A stretch of 64,000 nt of DNA. Origin: JANQGH01 sp039030175 (GTDB lineage: Bacteria > Pseudomonadota > Alphaproteobacteria > DSM-16000 > Inquilinaceae). The translations under genes were made by a program, and so were the position numbers. The notes under the pieces were generated by a model. It was not told the origin of the DNA. It saw only the letters and a program-made list of their open reading frames with translations, and searched no databases. Each line of letters opens with the position of its first letter. Positions within the stretch are counted from its first letter, which is position 1. Positions 1 to 8,098 of the stretch are shown piece by piece. The stretch covers positions 1 to 64,000 of the forward strand of contig JBCCER010000003.1 of NCBI GenBank assembly GCA_039030175.1, in the 5' to 3' direction.

Positions 1-1810
1 CCGGCGACCGTTCGAACTGCAACGCTGCCAGCCTGGCGTATAATCCCCCCTCCGAGATGAGATCGGCATGGCTGCCACCGGCGATAAGCTGACCGCGATC
101 CAGCACGGCGATATGGTCGGCGTTTTGAACCGTGGCGAGCCGGTGGGCGATTACCAGGGTCGTGCGGTTGCGCATGAGATCGGTTAGGGCCAGTTGGACG
201 GCGCGCTCGCTTTCCGCATCCAAGGCCGATGTCGCTTCGTCCAATAGCAACACTGAGGGATCCCGCAGAATCGCGCGGGCGATCGCCAAACGTTGCCGCT
301 GACCGCCGGAAAGCCTTACACCGCGTTCGCCGACATAGGTTGCGTAGCCCTCCGGCAGTGCGTCGATGAACTCAGCCGCATTCGCGGCCTCCGCAGCGGC
401 TCTCACCGCCTGGTCGTTCGCCTCGGGTCGGCCGTAGCGGATGTTGTCGGCAATGCTGGCGGAGAATACGACGGGATCTTGCGGCACCAGTCCGGTACGC
501 GATCTGATCTCCGCCGGATCGGCCGACCTGAGGTCGACACCATCGAGACGGATGGCTCCCGCCGTTGGGTCATAGAATCTGAGCAGTAGTTGAAAGACAG
601 TCGTCTTGCCAGCTCCGCTCGGACCGACGAGCGCCATAGTTTGCCCAGGGGCAACGTTGAGATCGAAGGCGTCCAGCGCCGCTGTATCGGGCCGCGACGG
701 ATAGTGAAAGGTAACGCCTTCGAACGATACGGCGCCTTGCGGCGGCGTTGGCAATCGAATTGGAGTCGACGGCGCTGCAATGCTGGGCTGTTTTGCCAAC
801 AGCTCGAACAGCCGTTCTGTCGCCCCTGCCGCCCTTTGCAGGTCGCCGACCACTTCGCTCAACGCTCCAGCCGATGCGGCAACAAGGACGGCGTAGAAGA
901 TGAACGCGGACAACGCACCCGGTGTCATCCTGCCGTCCAAGACCCAGTGCCCGCCCAGCCAAAGAACCGCTCCGACGGCTGCAAAGACGAGGAGAATTAC
1001 CGATGCTGTCAGAAGGGCGCGCGCACGAATGCGCATGATTGAGACCGAAAACGCCGTTTCGACCCTGTCGGCAAAATGGGCGCGCTCGAGATCCTCATGT
1101 CCAAACGATTGAACCGTGCGAACGCCATAAAGCGTTTCGTCCACCGCGGCGCCGACATCGGCGACACGGTCCTGGCTAGCCCGGCTGAGTTTGCGCACGC
1201 GCCGGCCGAACACGAGGATCGGCACCAGCACCAGTGGAATGACCAGCAACACGAGCAGAGTCAGCCATGCACTGGTCACCACCAATAAGATGGTTCCCCC
1301 GACAAGCATCAGCAGATTGCGCAGAAAGACAGAGGCCGAGGAACCGACCACGACTTGCAACACCGTCGTGTCCGTGGTCAGCCGGGAGATGATCTCCGAT
1401 GTCTTGGTGGATTCGAAAAATCCGACATCAAGACCGATCACGCGGTCGTACACAGCTCGCCGCACATCGGCCACGACACGTTCGCCGATCCACGAAACCA
1501 GATAGAACCGGGCGTAGGACGCTCCGGCCAGCAGGATGACAACCAGCAGCAATACCAACAAAGCACGATCCAAGAGCGCGCTGTCGCCCTGCCGGAATCC
1601 GTCGTCGACCAGCGCGCGGAGACCGCTGCCCAACCCCAACACCGTCACAGCCGAAACGGTTAGCGCTGTCAGCGCGCCTGCAATCGGCTTGCGATAGGGT
1701 CTCAAAAACGGCAGCAACAGCCGAAGCGGCTTCAGATCGGGCCGTGATGCCCTCTTGCGTTCATCGCCGCTCTTCTGGTCGGCCTCGACATAGGTGGATT
1801 CGCGTAGCAC
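1..1810 (-). CDS. ABC exporter, fused membrane and ATPase domains (3' end outside window)
   Basis: This is a B-family ABC half-transporter of the MsbA/lipid exporter type, cut by the left edge. From the GTG at 1810 it has a short charged N-terminus, a six-helix ABC membrane domain, then the nucleotide-binding domain with Walker A GPSGAGKTT, signature LSGGQRQRLAIARA, Walker B LLLDEATSALD and H-loop LVIAHR. All catalytic motifs are intact and only the last few residues are missing. The reading frame has a stop 15 codons upstream and GTG is the only standard start in between, although its ribosome site is weak. It is divergent from rpmE, an arrangement common in alphaproteobacteria. The substrate cannot be told from sequence; lipids or drugs are likely for the family. 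Confidence 0.9.
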   Translation of the reverse strand, partial: MLRESTYVEADQKSGDERKRASRPDLKPLRLLLPFLRPYRKPIAGALTALTVSAVTVLGLGSGLRALVDDGFRQGDSALLDRALLVLLLVVILLAGASYARFYLVSWIGERVVADVRRAVYDRVIGLDVGFFESTKTSEIISRLTTDTTVLQVVVGSSASVFLRNLLMLVGGTILLVVTSAWLTLLVLLVIPLVLVPILVFGRRVRKLSRASQDRVADVGAAVDETLYGVRTVQSFGHEDLERAHFADRVETAFSVSIMRIRARALLTASVILLVFAAVGAVLWLGGHWVLDGRMTPGALSAFIFYAVLVAASAGALSEVVGDLQRAAGATERLFELLAKQPSIAAPSTPIRLPTPPQGAVSFEGVTFHYPSRPDTAALDAFDLNVAPGQTMALVGPSGAGKTTVFQLLLRFYDPTAGAIRLDGVDLRSADPAEIRSRTGLVPQDPVVFSASIADNIRYGRPEANDQAVRAAAEAANAAEFIDALPEGYATYVGERGVRLSGGQRQRLAIARAILRDPSVLLLDEATSALDAESERAVQLALTDLMRNRTTLVIAHRLATVQNADHIAVLDRGQLIAGGSHADLISEGGLYARLAALQFERSP

Positions 1811-1920
1811 GTTAGTTTTTGGCCCTTCGGACTTGGGTCGAATTGGTATAAAGACCGGTCAGGGCCGCAACAAGGCGGCATGGTTCCGCGCGCGTCAACG
1901 AACCGCAGATGTCTGACCCC

Positions 1921-1949
1921 TTGCACAAGGCCTTCGCCTTCTATATATC
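1921..1949 (+). promoter_or_regulatory. Probable rpmE promoter
   Basis: TTGCAC (1921-1926), a 17-bp spacer and TATATC (1944-1949) form a good sigma70-type promoter. It would give a leader of about 30 nt before the rpmE start. Confidence 0.55.
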
Positions 1950-1985
1950 ACCGGCTCGTTTTTCAAAGAGCAGGACGGTTCAGCC

Positions 1986-2207
1986 ATGAAGGCGGATATC
2001 CATCCCGATTATCACGAGATCACCGTCGTTATGACCGACGGGACTGAATTCAAGACCCGCAGCACCATGGGCAAGGAAGGCGACACGTTGCGTCTGGACA
2101 TCGACGCCAAATCTCACCCGGCCTGGACCGGTGTGCAGAAGCTTGTCGATCGCGGCGGTCAGGTTGCAAAGTTCAACAAGCGCTTTGCCGGTATTGGCTT
2201 AAAATAG
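1986..2207 (+). CDS. rpmE: 50S ribosomal protein bL31
   Basis: This 73-residue protein matches bL31 of the large ribosomal subunit along its whole length: it begins MKADIHPDYHEITVVMTDG and ends with the DRGGQVAKFNKRF motif. It has no cysteines, so it is the zinc-free (C-minus) form usual in alphaproteobacteria. It is transcribed alone, with its own promoter upstream and a hairpin terminator 25 bp after the stop. Confidence 0.96.
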   Translation: MKADIHPDYHEITVVMTDGTEFKTRSTMGKEGDTLRLDIDAKSHPAWTGVQKLVDRGGQVAKFNKRFAGIGLK

Positions 2208-2232
2208 AGACCCGGCGAATACAGCGACGTCA

Positions 2233-2258
2233 GGGGCGCTTCGGCGCCCCTTTCTATT
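2233..2258 (+). terminator. rpmE terminator
   Basis: A perfect 7-bp stem, GGGGCGC/GCGCCCC, closes a TTCG tetraloop (2240-2243) and is followed by TTTCTATT. It sits between the convergent rpmE and chaC-like genes, and the T-run shows it acts on the plus strand. Confidence 0.85.
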
Positions 2259-2943
2259 GCGCGCTTGTCGGATCGGGTAGCGGAGGCTCATCCACGAGCT
2301 GCTGTCGCACACGCGCCGCCAGCCGGTTCAACTGCCGATCACGAATGCCGAGTTCGTTGAGGTGGTCCACGGTGTTGAACAGATAGTCAGAACAACTGCC
2401 GATCACGCCTCGCGCGTATGCCAGCGTATTGACAATACGGTCCTCCGCCAACTTCTCGGCGTAGCGGTCATGGGCCCGATTGATGACGAATGCAATCACC
2501 TTTACCGGATTAGCCGCGTTGTGAAGCGTAGACCAAACCGGCCGATATGCGCCGGTAATCATTTCGCGCCGCCAAACGATGTCCAACTCTTCTCGCACGC
2601 TATCCGAGCGTATTCGGTAGGCCACGCCGTGACAGCTACCGCCTCGTTCCAGCCCCAGCATCAGGCCGGGAAACTCCTGCGATCCTCGACCCGCCGGGGT
2701 CCAGAGGCAGTATTGCCGGTGATAACCGTAAACCGTTCCCTGCCTGCGCTCGGCGAAATGAAATGCAGGGTTCCAGATCAATGAGCCATAGGCAAAAAGC
2801 CAAACGTCGCCGCCATCCCAATTGTGAAGGACGCGGTCGAGCGTTGCCCGGCGTTCATTGTCGCTAAGGACGCGCAGTTCAGGATCATGGGCCCGCACCA
2901 TGTCTACGAGTGCGCCTGACTTCAAAGAATCACGCGTCAGCAT
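2254..2943 (-). CDS. chaC: ChaC-type glutathione-specific gamma-glutamylcyclotransferase
   Basis: ChaC enzymes cleave cytosolic glutathione to 5-oxoproline and Cys-Gly. The protein has the family substrate loop YGSLIWNP (residues 52-59) and the catalytic glutamate in WRREMITGAY (Glu127). I chose the ATG at 2943, giving 229 residues starting MLTRDSL, because E. coli ChaC (231 residues) begins almost identically, MITRDFL. A TTG at 2973 in the same frame has an AAGGA site and would add ten residues. The gene lies 51 bp behind an acyl-CoA ligase on the same strand and may be cotranscribed. The usual ChaC neighbour, the ChaA/ChaB cation system, is absent. Confidence 0.88.
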   Translation of the reverse strand: MLTRDSLKSGALVDMVRAHDPELRVLSDNERRATLDRVLHNWDGGDVWLFAYGSLIWNPAFHFAERRQGTVYGYHRQYCLWTPAGRGSQEFPGLMLGLERGGSCHGVAYRIRSDSVREELDIVWRREMITGAYRPVWSTLHNAANPVKVIAFVINRAHDRYAEKLAEDRIVNTLAYARGVIGSCSDYLFNTVDHLNELGIRDRQLNRLAARVRQQLVDEPPLPDPTSAQ

Positions 2944-2994
2944 GGTCGACCCACTTCTCGATGACGGGGGCAAGGTTTCCTTCGACCGCCGAAA

Positions 2995-4635
2995 TCACCC
3001 ATCGCTGACAAGGGCCCGGACCCGTTCACGCAACTGGAATTTCTGGATCTTGCCCGTCGATGTTTTCGGCAAGGCATCGAAGATAACAGTCTTGGGACAT
3101 TTAAAATGTGCCAGATTGTCTCGGCAGAAATCGATGATCTCGCGTTCCGTCGCGGTCATACCCTGCCTTAGGGTCACGAAGGCGCACGGCGTTTCGCCCC
3201 ATTTTTCGTCTGGGCGGGCAACAACCGCTGCCTCCAACACGGCCGGATGGCGATAGAGTATATCTTCCACCTCGATGGTCGAGATGTTCTCACCGCCGGA
3301 AATGATGATGTCCTTCGATCTGTCCTTCAGCTCGATGTAGTTATCGCTGTGCCACACCCCCAGATCGCCAGTGTGGAACCAGCCGCCTTCGAAGGCTTCT
3401 TCGGTCGCAGTAGGGTTCTTCAAATAGCCTTTCATGGTGATATTGCCGCGCATGAAAACCTCGCCCATGGTTGCACCATCCTTCGGCACAGGCGCTAGAG
3501 TCTTCGGATCGGCAACCATCAGCTCTTCTTGTACCGGATAGGGGACGCCTTGACGCGCCTTCAACCTGGCCACATCGTCAGCTTTCTGCTCGACCCAGTG
3601 GTCTTGCGGCGGGCAAACCGTCGCCGGCCCGTAAGTCTCCGTCAGGCCGTAAACATGGGTCACGGCAAAGCCCAGCGCCTCCATGCCCTGGATAACCGCT
3701 GCTGGCGGTGGTGCACCGGCGGTCATCATGTTCACTGACTGATCGAAGGGCCGCCGCTTGTCCGCCGGCAAGTTCAACATCATGCCCATCACAATCGGGG
3801 CGCCGCATAGATGAGTCACCCCGTGATCGGCTAGCGCATCATAGATGTTCTCGCCGGATACCTGCCGCAGACAGACATGCGTACCGGCCATCGATGTGAT
3901 GGTCCATGGGAAACACCAGCCGTTGCAGTGGAACATCGGCAATGTCCATAGATACTTCGGGTGGTGCGGCAAGGGCCAAACCAGCGCATTGCCGAGCCCG
4001 TTCAAATAGGCGCCGCGGTGATGATAAACGACGCCCTTCGGATTGCCTGTCGTGCCTGACGTATAATTGAGGGCGATCGCCCGCCACTCATCGTCCGGTG
4101 GGACAAACTCGTCGCCAGGATCTCCTTCAGCGAGCAACTGCTCGTAAGTGATCGAGCCAAGCCGCTCGCCTCGCGGACCCTCGCTATCGTCGATATCGAT
4201 CACCTCCGGCTTCACGGTCATCAAGTCGAGAGCCTGTTTGATCCTGGGTGCATATTCGGTGTCGGTTAGCAGGACCTTTGCAGCGCTATGCTCCAGGATG
4301 AAGGCGAGAGCCGGCGCGTCCAACCGCGTATTGAGTGCGTTTAAAACGGCCCCGATCAGTGGCACACCAAAATGCGTCTCCAAGAGCGGCGGAATATTTG
4401 GGGCCATAACGGAAACGGTATCCCCGATGCCCAATCCCCTGCGGCGCAGCGCCGAGGCCAACCGTCGACAGCGTTCAGCCGTCTGCCGCCACACGAAACG
4501 CTGTGCGCCGTGCACCACCGACAAGCGCTCCGGATAGGTCGTTGCAGTTCTCTCCAGAAACGACAGCGGCGTCAGCGGGGCGTGGTTGGCCGCGTTCCTC
4601 TCCAACCCCTGCTCAAAAGGATTTGCCGCACTCAT
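2995..4635 (-). CDS. AMP-forming acyl-CoA ligase, DmdB/FadD-like
   Basis: A 546-residue ANL-superfamily ligase that activates a carboxylic acid through an acyl-AMP to its CoA thioester. The P-loop YTSGTTGNPKG, the YGLTETYGP motif and the C-terminal lysine in PKTSTGKIQKF are all present. Length and overall pattern resemble the clade containing methylmercaptopropionyl-CoA ligase (DmdB) and short/medium-chain acyl-CoA synthetases; the exact substrate cannot be read from sequence. It is divergent from prpE with a 173-bp shared region, and followed by the chaC-like gene. Confidence 0.88.
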   Translation of the reverse strand: MSAANPFEQGLERNAANHAPLTPLSFLERTATTYPERLSVVHGAQRFVWRQTAERCRRLASALRRRGLGIGDTVSVMAPNIPPLLETHFGVPLIGAVLNALNTRLDAPALAFILEHSAAKVLLTDTEYAPRIKQALDLMTVKPEVIDIDDSEGPRGERLGSITYEQLLAEGDPGDEFVPPDDEWRAIALNYTSGTTGNPKGVVYHHRGAYLNGLGNALVWPLPHHPKYLWTLPMFHCNGWCFPWTITSMAGTHVCLRQVSGENIYDALADHGVTHLCGAPIVMGMMLNLPADKRRPFDQSVNMMTAGAPPPAAVIQGMEALGFAVTHVYGLTETYGPATVCPPQDHWVEQKADDVARLKARQGVPYPVQEELMVADPKTLAPVPKDGATMGEVFMRGNITMKGYLKNPTATEEAFEGGWFHTGDLGVWHSDNYIELKDRSKDIIISGGENISTIEVEDILYRHPAVLEAAVVARPDEKWGETPCAFVTLRQGMTATEREIIDFCRDNLAHFKCPKTVIFDALPKTSTGKIQKFQLRERVRALVSDG

Positions 4636-4808
4636 AAATACACTCGCCCAAGATACGCTCCGCCACTAAGCCTAAGAGAGCTTCGTGCAAATGCCTAGAG
4701 CATGCACCCATGGCTGGGCATCAGATGTTTGCCTTCGCATCGTTGGGGCCTCACAATTGAGCCAGCGCCCGGAAAAAGAGGCGTCACGAAGCTGGGGTAA
4801 AACGTTAA

Positions 4809-6686
4809 ATGGGCAAATACGAGCAGGCCTATCGCCGGTCGCTGAGCGATCCTGAAGGTTTTTGGGCCGAAGCGGCCAGGGCCATCGATTGGATCGAACC
4901 ATGGCATCGGGTGTTGGACGACGACTCTCCGCCCATGTATCGCTGGTTCACCGGCGGGGTTATGAATACCTGCTACAACGCCCTTGACCGGCATGTGGCG
5001 GCTGGCCGAGGCGATCAGACCGCGCTCATCTATGACAGCCCAGTCACCGGCACGGTGGAAAGCTATAGCTTCAAGAGCCTGATGGAAACGGTATCGAAGC
5101 TTGCTGGGGCGATGAAGGAACGAGGCGTCGGCAAGGGTGACCGTGTGATCATCTACATGCCGATGGTGCCCGAGGCCGCGATCGCGATGTTGGCCTGCGC
5201 GCGTCTCGGCGCGGTTCACTCCGTGGTCTTTGGAGGATTTGCGGCGCACGAGCTGGCGACGCGAATCGATGACGCCAAACCGGTGATGATCTTGTCGGCC
5301 TCATGCGGGATCGAACCCGGACGGCTGGTTGCTTACAAACCGCTGTTGGACGGCGCCATCGACCAGGCAAACCGCAAGGTGCCGAACACCTTGATCCTCC
5401 AGCGCCCGCAATTGACCGCAGACCTGATCACAGGCCGCGACGAGGATTGGGCGGAGGCCGTTTCAAAGGCAGAGCCAGCCGACTGCGTCCCCGTGTTGGC
5501 CACCGATCCGCTCTACATTCTTTACACCTCCGGCACCACCGGCGTGCCCAAGGGGATCGTTCGCGACAATGGCGGCCATGCGGTCGCACTCAACTGGACC
5601 ATGAAGCATTTCTACGATGTCGCGCCGGGCGAAGTGTTCTGGGCGGCCTCAGACGTCGGTTGGGTGGTTGGCCATTCCTACATCGTTTACGCGCCGCTGT
5701 TCCACGGCTGCGCTACCGTCCTGTTCGAGGGCAAGCCCGTGGGCACGCCTGATGCCGGCGTCTATTGGCGTGTGATCGATCAGCACAAGGTCGCTGCCCT
5801 CTTCACGGCCCCGACCGCCTTTCGCGCCATCAAGAAGGAGGACCCGGACGGGCGGCTTTTGGCCAACCATGACATCTCCAGCCTGAAAACCTTGTTTCTG
5901 GCTGGCGAACGGTCGGACCCAGATACGATCCGATGGGCCGAGGAGAAGCTGAACGTGCCGGTCATCGACCATTGGTGGCAGACCGAGACCGGCTGGCCGA
6001 TCTGCGGCAACCCGGTAGGCATGGAACTATTCCCCGTCAAACCAGGCTCGACAACAAAACCGGTACCCGGATGGGACATCAGGGCGTTAGACGCCGATGG
6101 CCATGAGGTCGCGCCGGGCGACGTCGGCGCGTTGGTCGCAAAACTTCCCCTCCCACCGGGGACCTTCCCGACACTGTGGAACGCGGCCGAACGGTATCGA
6201 GAAGCCTACATGACGGACTTTCCGGGCTACTACAAAACCGGGGACGCCGGCTTTGTCGACGAGGATGGATATGTCCATGTCATGACCCGGGTCGACGACG
6301 TCATCAACGTCGCGGGCCATAGACTTTCGACAGGCGCGATCGAGGAGGTGCTGTCGGCCCACCAGGACGTCGCAGAATGTGCCGTCATCGGCGTGGCGGA
6401 CGCTCTTAAGGGTCAATTGCCGGTTGGTTTCGTCGTCCTGAAAGCCGGGGTCGACCGGCCGCACGAGGCGATCACTCAAGAGGTCGTGCAAATGGTGCGC
6501 GATCAAATCGGACCGGTCGCCGCCTTCAAAACGGCTTTCGTGGTGGATCGTCTACCAAAGACCCGTTCAGGCAAAATCCTGCGCGGCACCATGCGCAAAA
6601 TAGCCGATGGCGAACCGGTTACCGTGCCCGCGACAATCGACGATCCGGTGATTTTGGACGAAATTCGCTCGGCAATAGCAGTCTAG
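4809..6686 (+). CDS. prpE: Propionyl-CoA synthetase
   Basis: PrpE activates propionate to propionyl-CoA via propionyl-AMP. The 625-residue protein has the N-terminal acetyl-CoA-synthetase-type domain (GFWAEAARAIDWIEPWHRVL), the ATP loop YTSGTTGVPKG, the WWQTETGWPI motif around the AMP site, and the regulatory/catalytic lysine in PKTRSGKILRGTMRKIA near the C-terminus. Length and order match PrpE better than Acs. No methylcitrate-cycle or propionyl-CoA carboxylase gene is nearby, so the downstream fate of propionyl-CoA is not shown here. The ribosome site before the ATG is weak. Confidence 0.9.
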   Translation: MGKYEQAYRRSLSDPEGFWAEAARAIDWIEPWHRVLDDDSPPMYRWFTGGVMNTCYNALDRHVAAGRGDQTALIYDSPVTGTVESYSFKSLMETVSKLAGAMKERGVGKGDRVIIYMPMVPEAAIAMLACARLGAVHSVVFGGFAAHELATRIDDAKPVMILSASCGIEPGRLVAYKPLLDGAIDQANRKVPNTLILQRPQLTADLITGRDEDWAEAVSKAEPADCVPVLATDPLYILYTSGTTGVPKGIVRDNGGHAVALNWTMKHFYDVAPGEVFWAASDVGWVVGHSYIVYAPLFHGCATVLFEGKPVGTPDAGVYWRVIDQHKVAALFTAPTAFRAIKKEDPDGRLLANHDISSLKTLFLAGERSDPDTIRWAEEKLNVPVIDHWWQTETGWPICGNPVGMELFPVKPGSTTKPVPGWDIRALDADGHEVAPGDVGALVAKLPLPPGTFPTLWNAAERYREAYMTDFPGYYKTGDAGFVDEDGYVHVMTRVDDVINVAGHRLSTGAIEEVLSAHQDVAECAVIGVADALKGQLPVGFVVLKAGVDRPHEAITQEVVQMVRDQIGPVAAFKTAFVVDRLPKTRSGKILRGTMRKIADGEPVTVPATIDDPVILDEIRSAIAV

Positions 6687-6829
6687 CGATACGGCCGGTT
6701 TCACGAAATCATCACAAAAAGCTCACCGGTCACGCGCTTGCGCGCCCCACTCGGCGACATCAAATTATGAAGTGGAAACGCCGATTGTATCGGTATTTGC
6801 ATCTTTGATGCCTCCCCTGTCGACTTTTG

Positions 6830-6856
6830 CGCCACCCGAACGGGTGGCGTATTTTT
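6830..6856 (+). terminator. Probable prpE terminator
   Basis: An 8-bp perfect stem, CGCCACCC/GGGTGGCG, with loop GAAC (6838-6841) is followed by TATTTTT. It lies about 145 bp beyond the prpE stop, with no gene in between. Confidence 0.75.
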
Positions 6857-6905
6857 GTCTTTCTCCCTAGCCGAGAGAGTCGGGCAAAAAGCCTTTGAAT
6901 CCGGG

Positions 6906-6934
6906 TTGACGGCGGTTTCAGCCCTTCATAAGGT
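6906..6934 (+). promoter_or_regulatory. Orphan promoter inside the prpE-hsp20 gap
   Basis: TTGACG (6906-6911), a 17-bp spacer and TAAGGT (6929-6934) make a plausible sigma70-type promoter. It lies between two terminators and points at no recognisable gene. Confidence 0.45.
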
Positions 6935-6940
6935 GCCGCC

Positions 6941-7003
6941 CACGCTCGGGTTGAACGGGTGAGGCAAAAACAATGGAGGGCCGATCAACGGCCCTCTTTT
7001 TTT
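6941..7003 (+). ncRNA. Candidate small RNA (about 63 nt)
   Basis: This is a predicted short transcript from the orphan promoter to the strong terminator at 6976-7003. It contains no convincing reading frame and matches no RNA family I recognise. The call rests only on promoter and terminator spacing. Confidence 0.35.
6976..7003 (+). terminator. Strong intrinsic terminator
   Basis: An 8-bp perfect stem, GAGGGCCG/CGGCCCTC, with loop ATCAA (6984-6988) is followed by seven T residues (6997-7003). It is the second plus-strand terminator in the prpE-hsp20 gap. Confidence 0.85.
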
Positions 7004-7080
7004 GTCTGCGCCCCGCCAACAACCGATTGAAAGTCCGGGTAAACCCGAATTCCGGTCCGCCGTTGTAGGCGTGGTTCCCA

Positions 7081-7112
7081 AAAACCAAAAGCGGCGCCCG
7101 GGTGGGCGCCGC
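7081..7112 (-). terminator. hsp20 terminator
   Basis: A 9-bp perfect stem, GCGGCGCCC/GGGCGCCGC (7091-7099 with 7104-7112), is followed on the minus strand by TTTTGGTTTT. It lies 27 bp after the hsp20 stop. Confidence 0.8.
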
Positions 7113-7138
7113 TCGGATGGTCTTCGGTTGAATGACCG

Positions 7139-7594
7139 TTAGGCTGCGGTGGCCTCGATCTGCTTGTTGGAACCGGCCGCGATTTCGATCTTGCGGGGCT
7201 TCAGAGCCTCCGGGACCTCGCGGGCCAGATCGATGTGCAGCAGGCCGTTTTCCAGATGGGCGCCGGTCACCTTGATGTAATCGGCGAGCTGGAAGCGGCG
7301 CTCAAAAGCGCGCCCGGCAATGCCGCGATAGAGGAACGAGGTGTCCTCGCCCTCATCCTTGCGGGCAGTGCCCTTGACGGTCAGCGTATTCTCGTTGGCG
7401 ACGATCTCAAGATCGTTCTCGCCAAATCCAGCCACAGCCATCGAGATCAGGTAGGCGTCGTCGCCAACCTTCGCGATGTTATAGGGCGGATAGGAATTGG
7501 TGGTGTCTTGCTGAAACGCGTTGTCGAATACGCGTGAGATCCGATCAAAACCAACCGTGGACCGGAATAGCGGAGACAAGTCAAACGTACGCAT
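7139..7594 (-). CDS. Hsp20/IbpA-family small heat-shock protein
   Basis: A 151-residue alpha-crystallin-domain chaperone that would hold unfolding proteins in the cytoplasm. The N-terminus MRTFDLSPLFRSTVGFDR is typical of IbpA-like proteins, followed by the crystallin fold with YLISMAVAGF, the RAFERRFQLAD segment and the terminal strand HIDLAREVPE. It has a very strong ribosome site, AAGGAGG. Upstream are a sigma32-like promoter and a hairpin that buries that ribosome site, so control is probably both transcriptional and by temperature-dependent translation. Confidence 0.93.
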   Translation of the reverse strand: MRTFDLSPLFRSTVGFDRISRVFDNAFQQDTTNSYPPYNIAKVGDDAYLISMAVAGFGENDLEIVANENTLTVKGTARKDEGEDTSFLYRGIAGRAFERRFQLADYIKVTGAHLENGLLHIDLAREVPEALKPRKIEIAAGSNKQIEATAA

Positions 7595-7598
7595 TGGT

Positions 7599-7618
7599 TA
7601 TCCTCCTTAGAAGCGATA
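7599..7618 (-). promoter_or_regulatory. ROSE-like RNA thermometer at the hsp20 ribosome site
   Basis: On the minus strand the 20 nt ending just before the hsp20 start fold as TATC-(bulged G)-CTTC, loop TAA, GGAG-GATA, pairing the whole Shine-Dalgarno sequence. The strand opposite it reads UCGCU, matching the U(U/C)GCU signature of ROSE elements, in which the G is bulged opposite the ribosome site. The leader from the predicted start near 7727 is about 130 nt, enough for the additional upstream hairpins of a ROSE element, such as CCGTT-cgaa-AACGG. Confidence 0.7.
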
Positions 7619-7733
7619 CCAGAGTTGAAAGGCGTGCCATCACGACCCCGCCCCGCCTCAGCCCCTCCGTTTTCGAACGGCCGAGACTTGATGATGTCAA
7701 CCAGCCCTAGAATGGCACTGCATCGACAAGACA

Positions 7734-7763
7734 TAGATGGGAAGCACGCAATTTCCGTTCAAG
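7734..7763 (-). promoter_or_regulatory. Sigma32 (RpoH)-type heat-shock promoter for hsp20
   Basis: On the minus strand, CTTGAA (7763-7758), a 15-bp spacer and TCCCATCTA (7742-7734) closely match the RpoH consensus CTTGAA-N13-15-CCCCATNT. It points at hsp20. Confidence 0.75.
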
Positions 7764-7800
7764 GGTTGCGCAACGATCTGCGTTATTGGGCCTAAGAAAG

Positions 7801-7983
7801 CTAAAGCTTGAAGTACTTCTCCGCCTCGCTGAGATGGTCCTTTCGGCTGGCAATCACTACGCGCACACGCTCGATCTCGGCCTCGAGTTGAGCGATGTAA
7901 TCGGTCAGATCTTCGACCGACAGAGGATCCAGATTCGGCGGCGCGATTTTTGGGCGGCGGGGCTCCAGATCTTCCGGTTCCAT
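7801..7983 (-). CDS. DUF1192 family small protein
   Basis: This 60-residue acidic/coiled-coil protein has the DUF1192 pattern: LSVEDLTDYIAQLEAEIERV and the closing SEAEKYFKL. The family is found almost only in alphaproteobacteria and has no established function. It is divergent from the quinone oxidoreductase gene, a pairing I recall as frequent in the group. It precedes hsp20 on the same strand, but hsp20 has its own promoter in between. Confidence 0.85.
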   Translation of the reverse strand: MEPEDLEPRRPKIAPPNLDPLSVEDLTDYIAQLEAEIERVRVVIASRKDHLSEAEKYFKL

Positions 7984-8098
7984 CGAGCGGTCTCCTACTG
8001 CAAAGAGTGTGGCCTAGCCTGACGGCCCGGCGGGCGCTTGCCAAGAGGTACAACCCAACGGTACTAGAGCCCTCCCCTTTTCATGCCCGGAGCACGAT

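Noticed and set aside
6973..7068. 31-codon frame starting MEGRSTALFF in the prpE-hsp20 gap
   Set aside because: Its first codons are the stem and T-run of a strong intrinsic terminator, so translation is unlikely; the terminator explains the sequence better.
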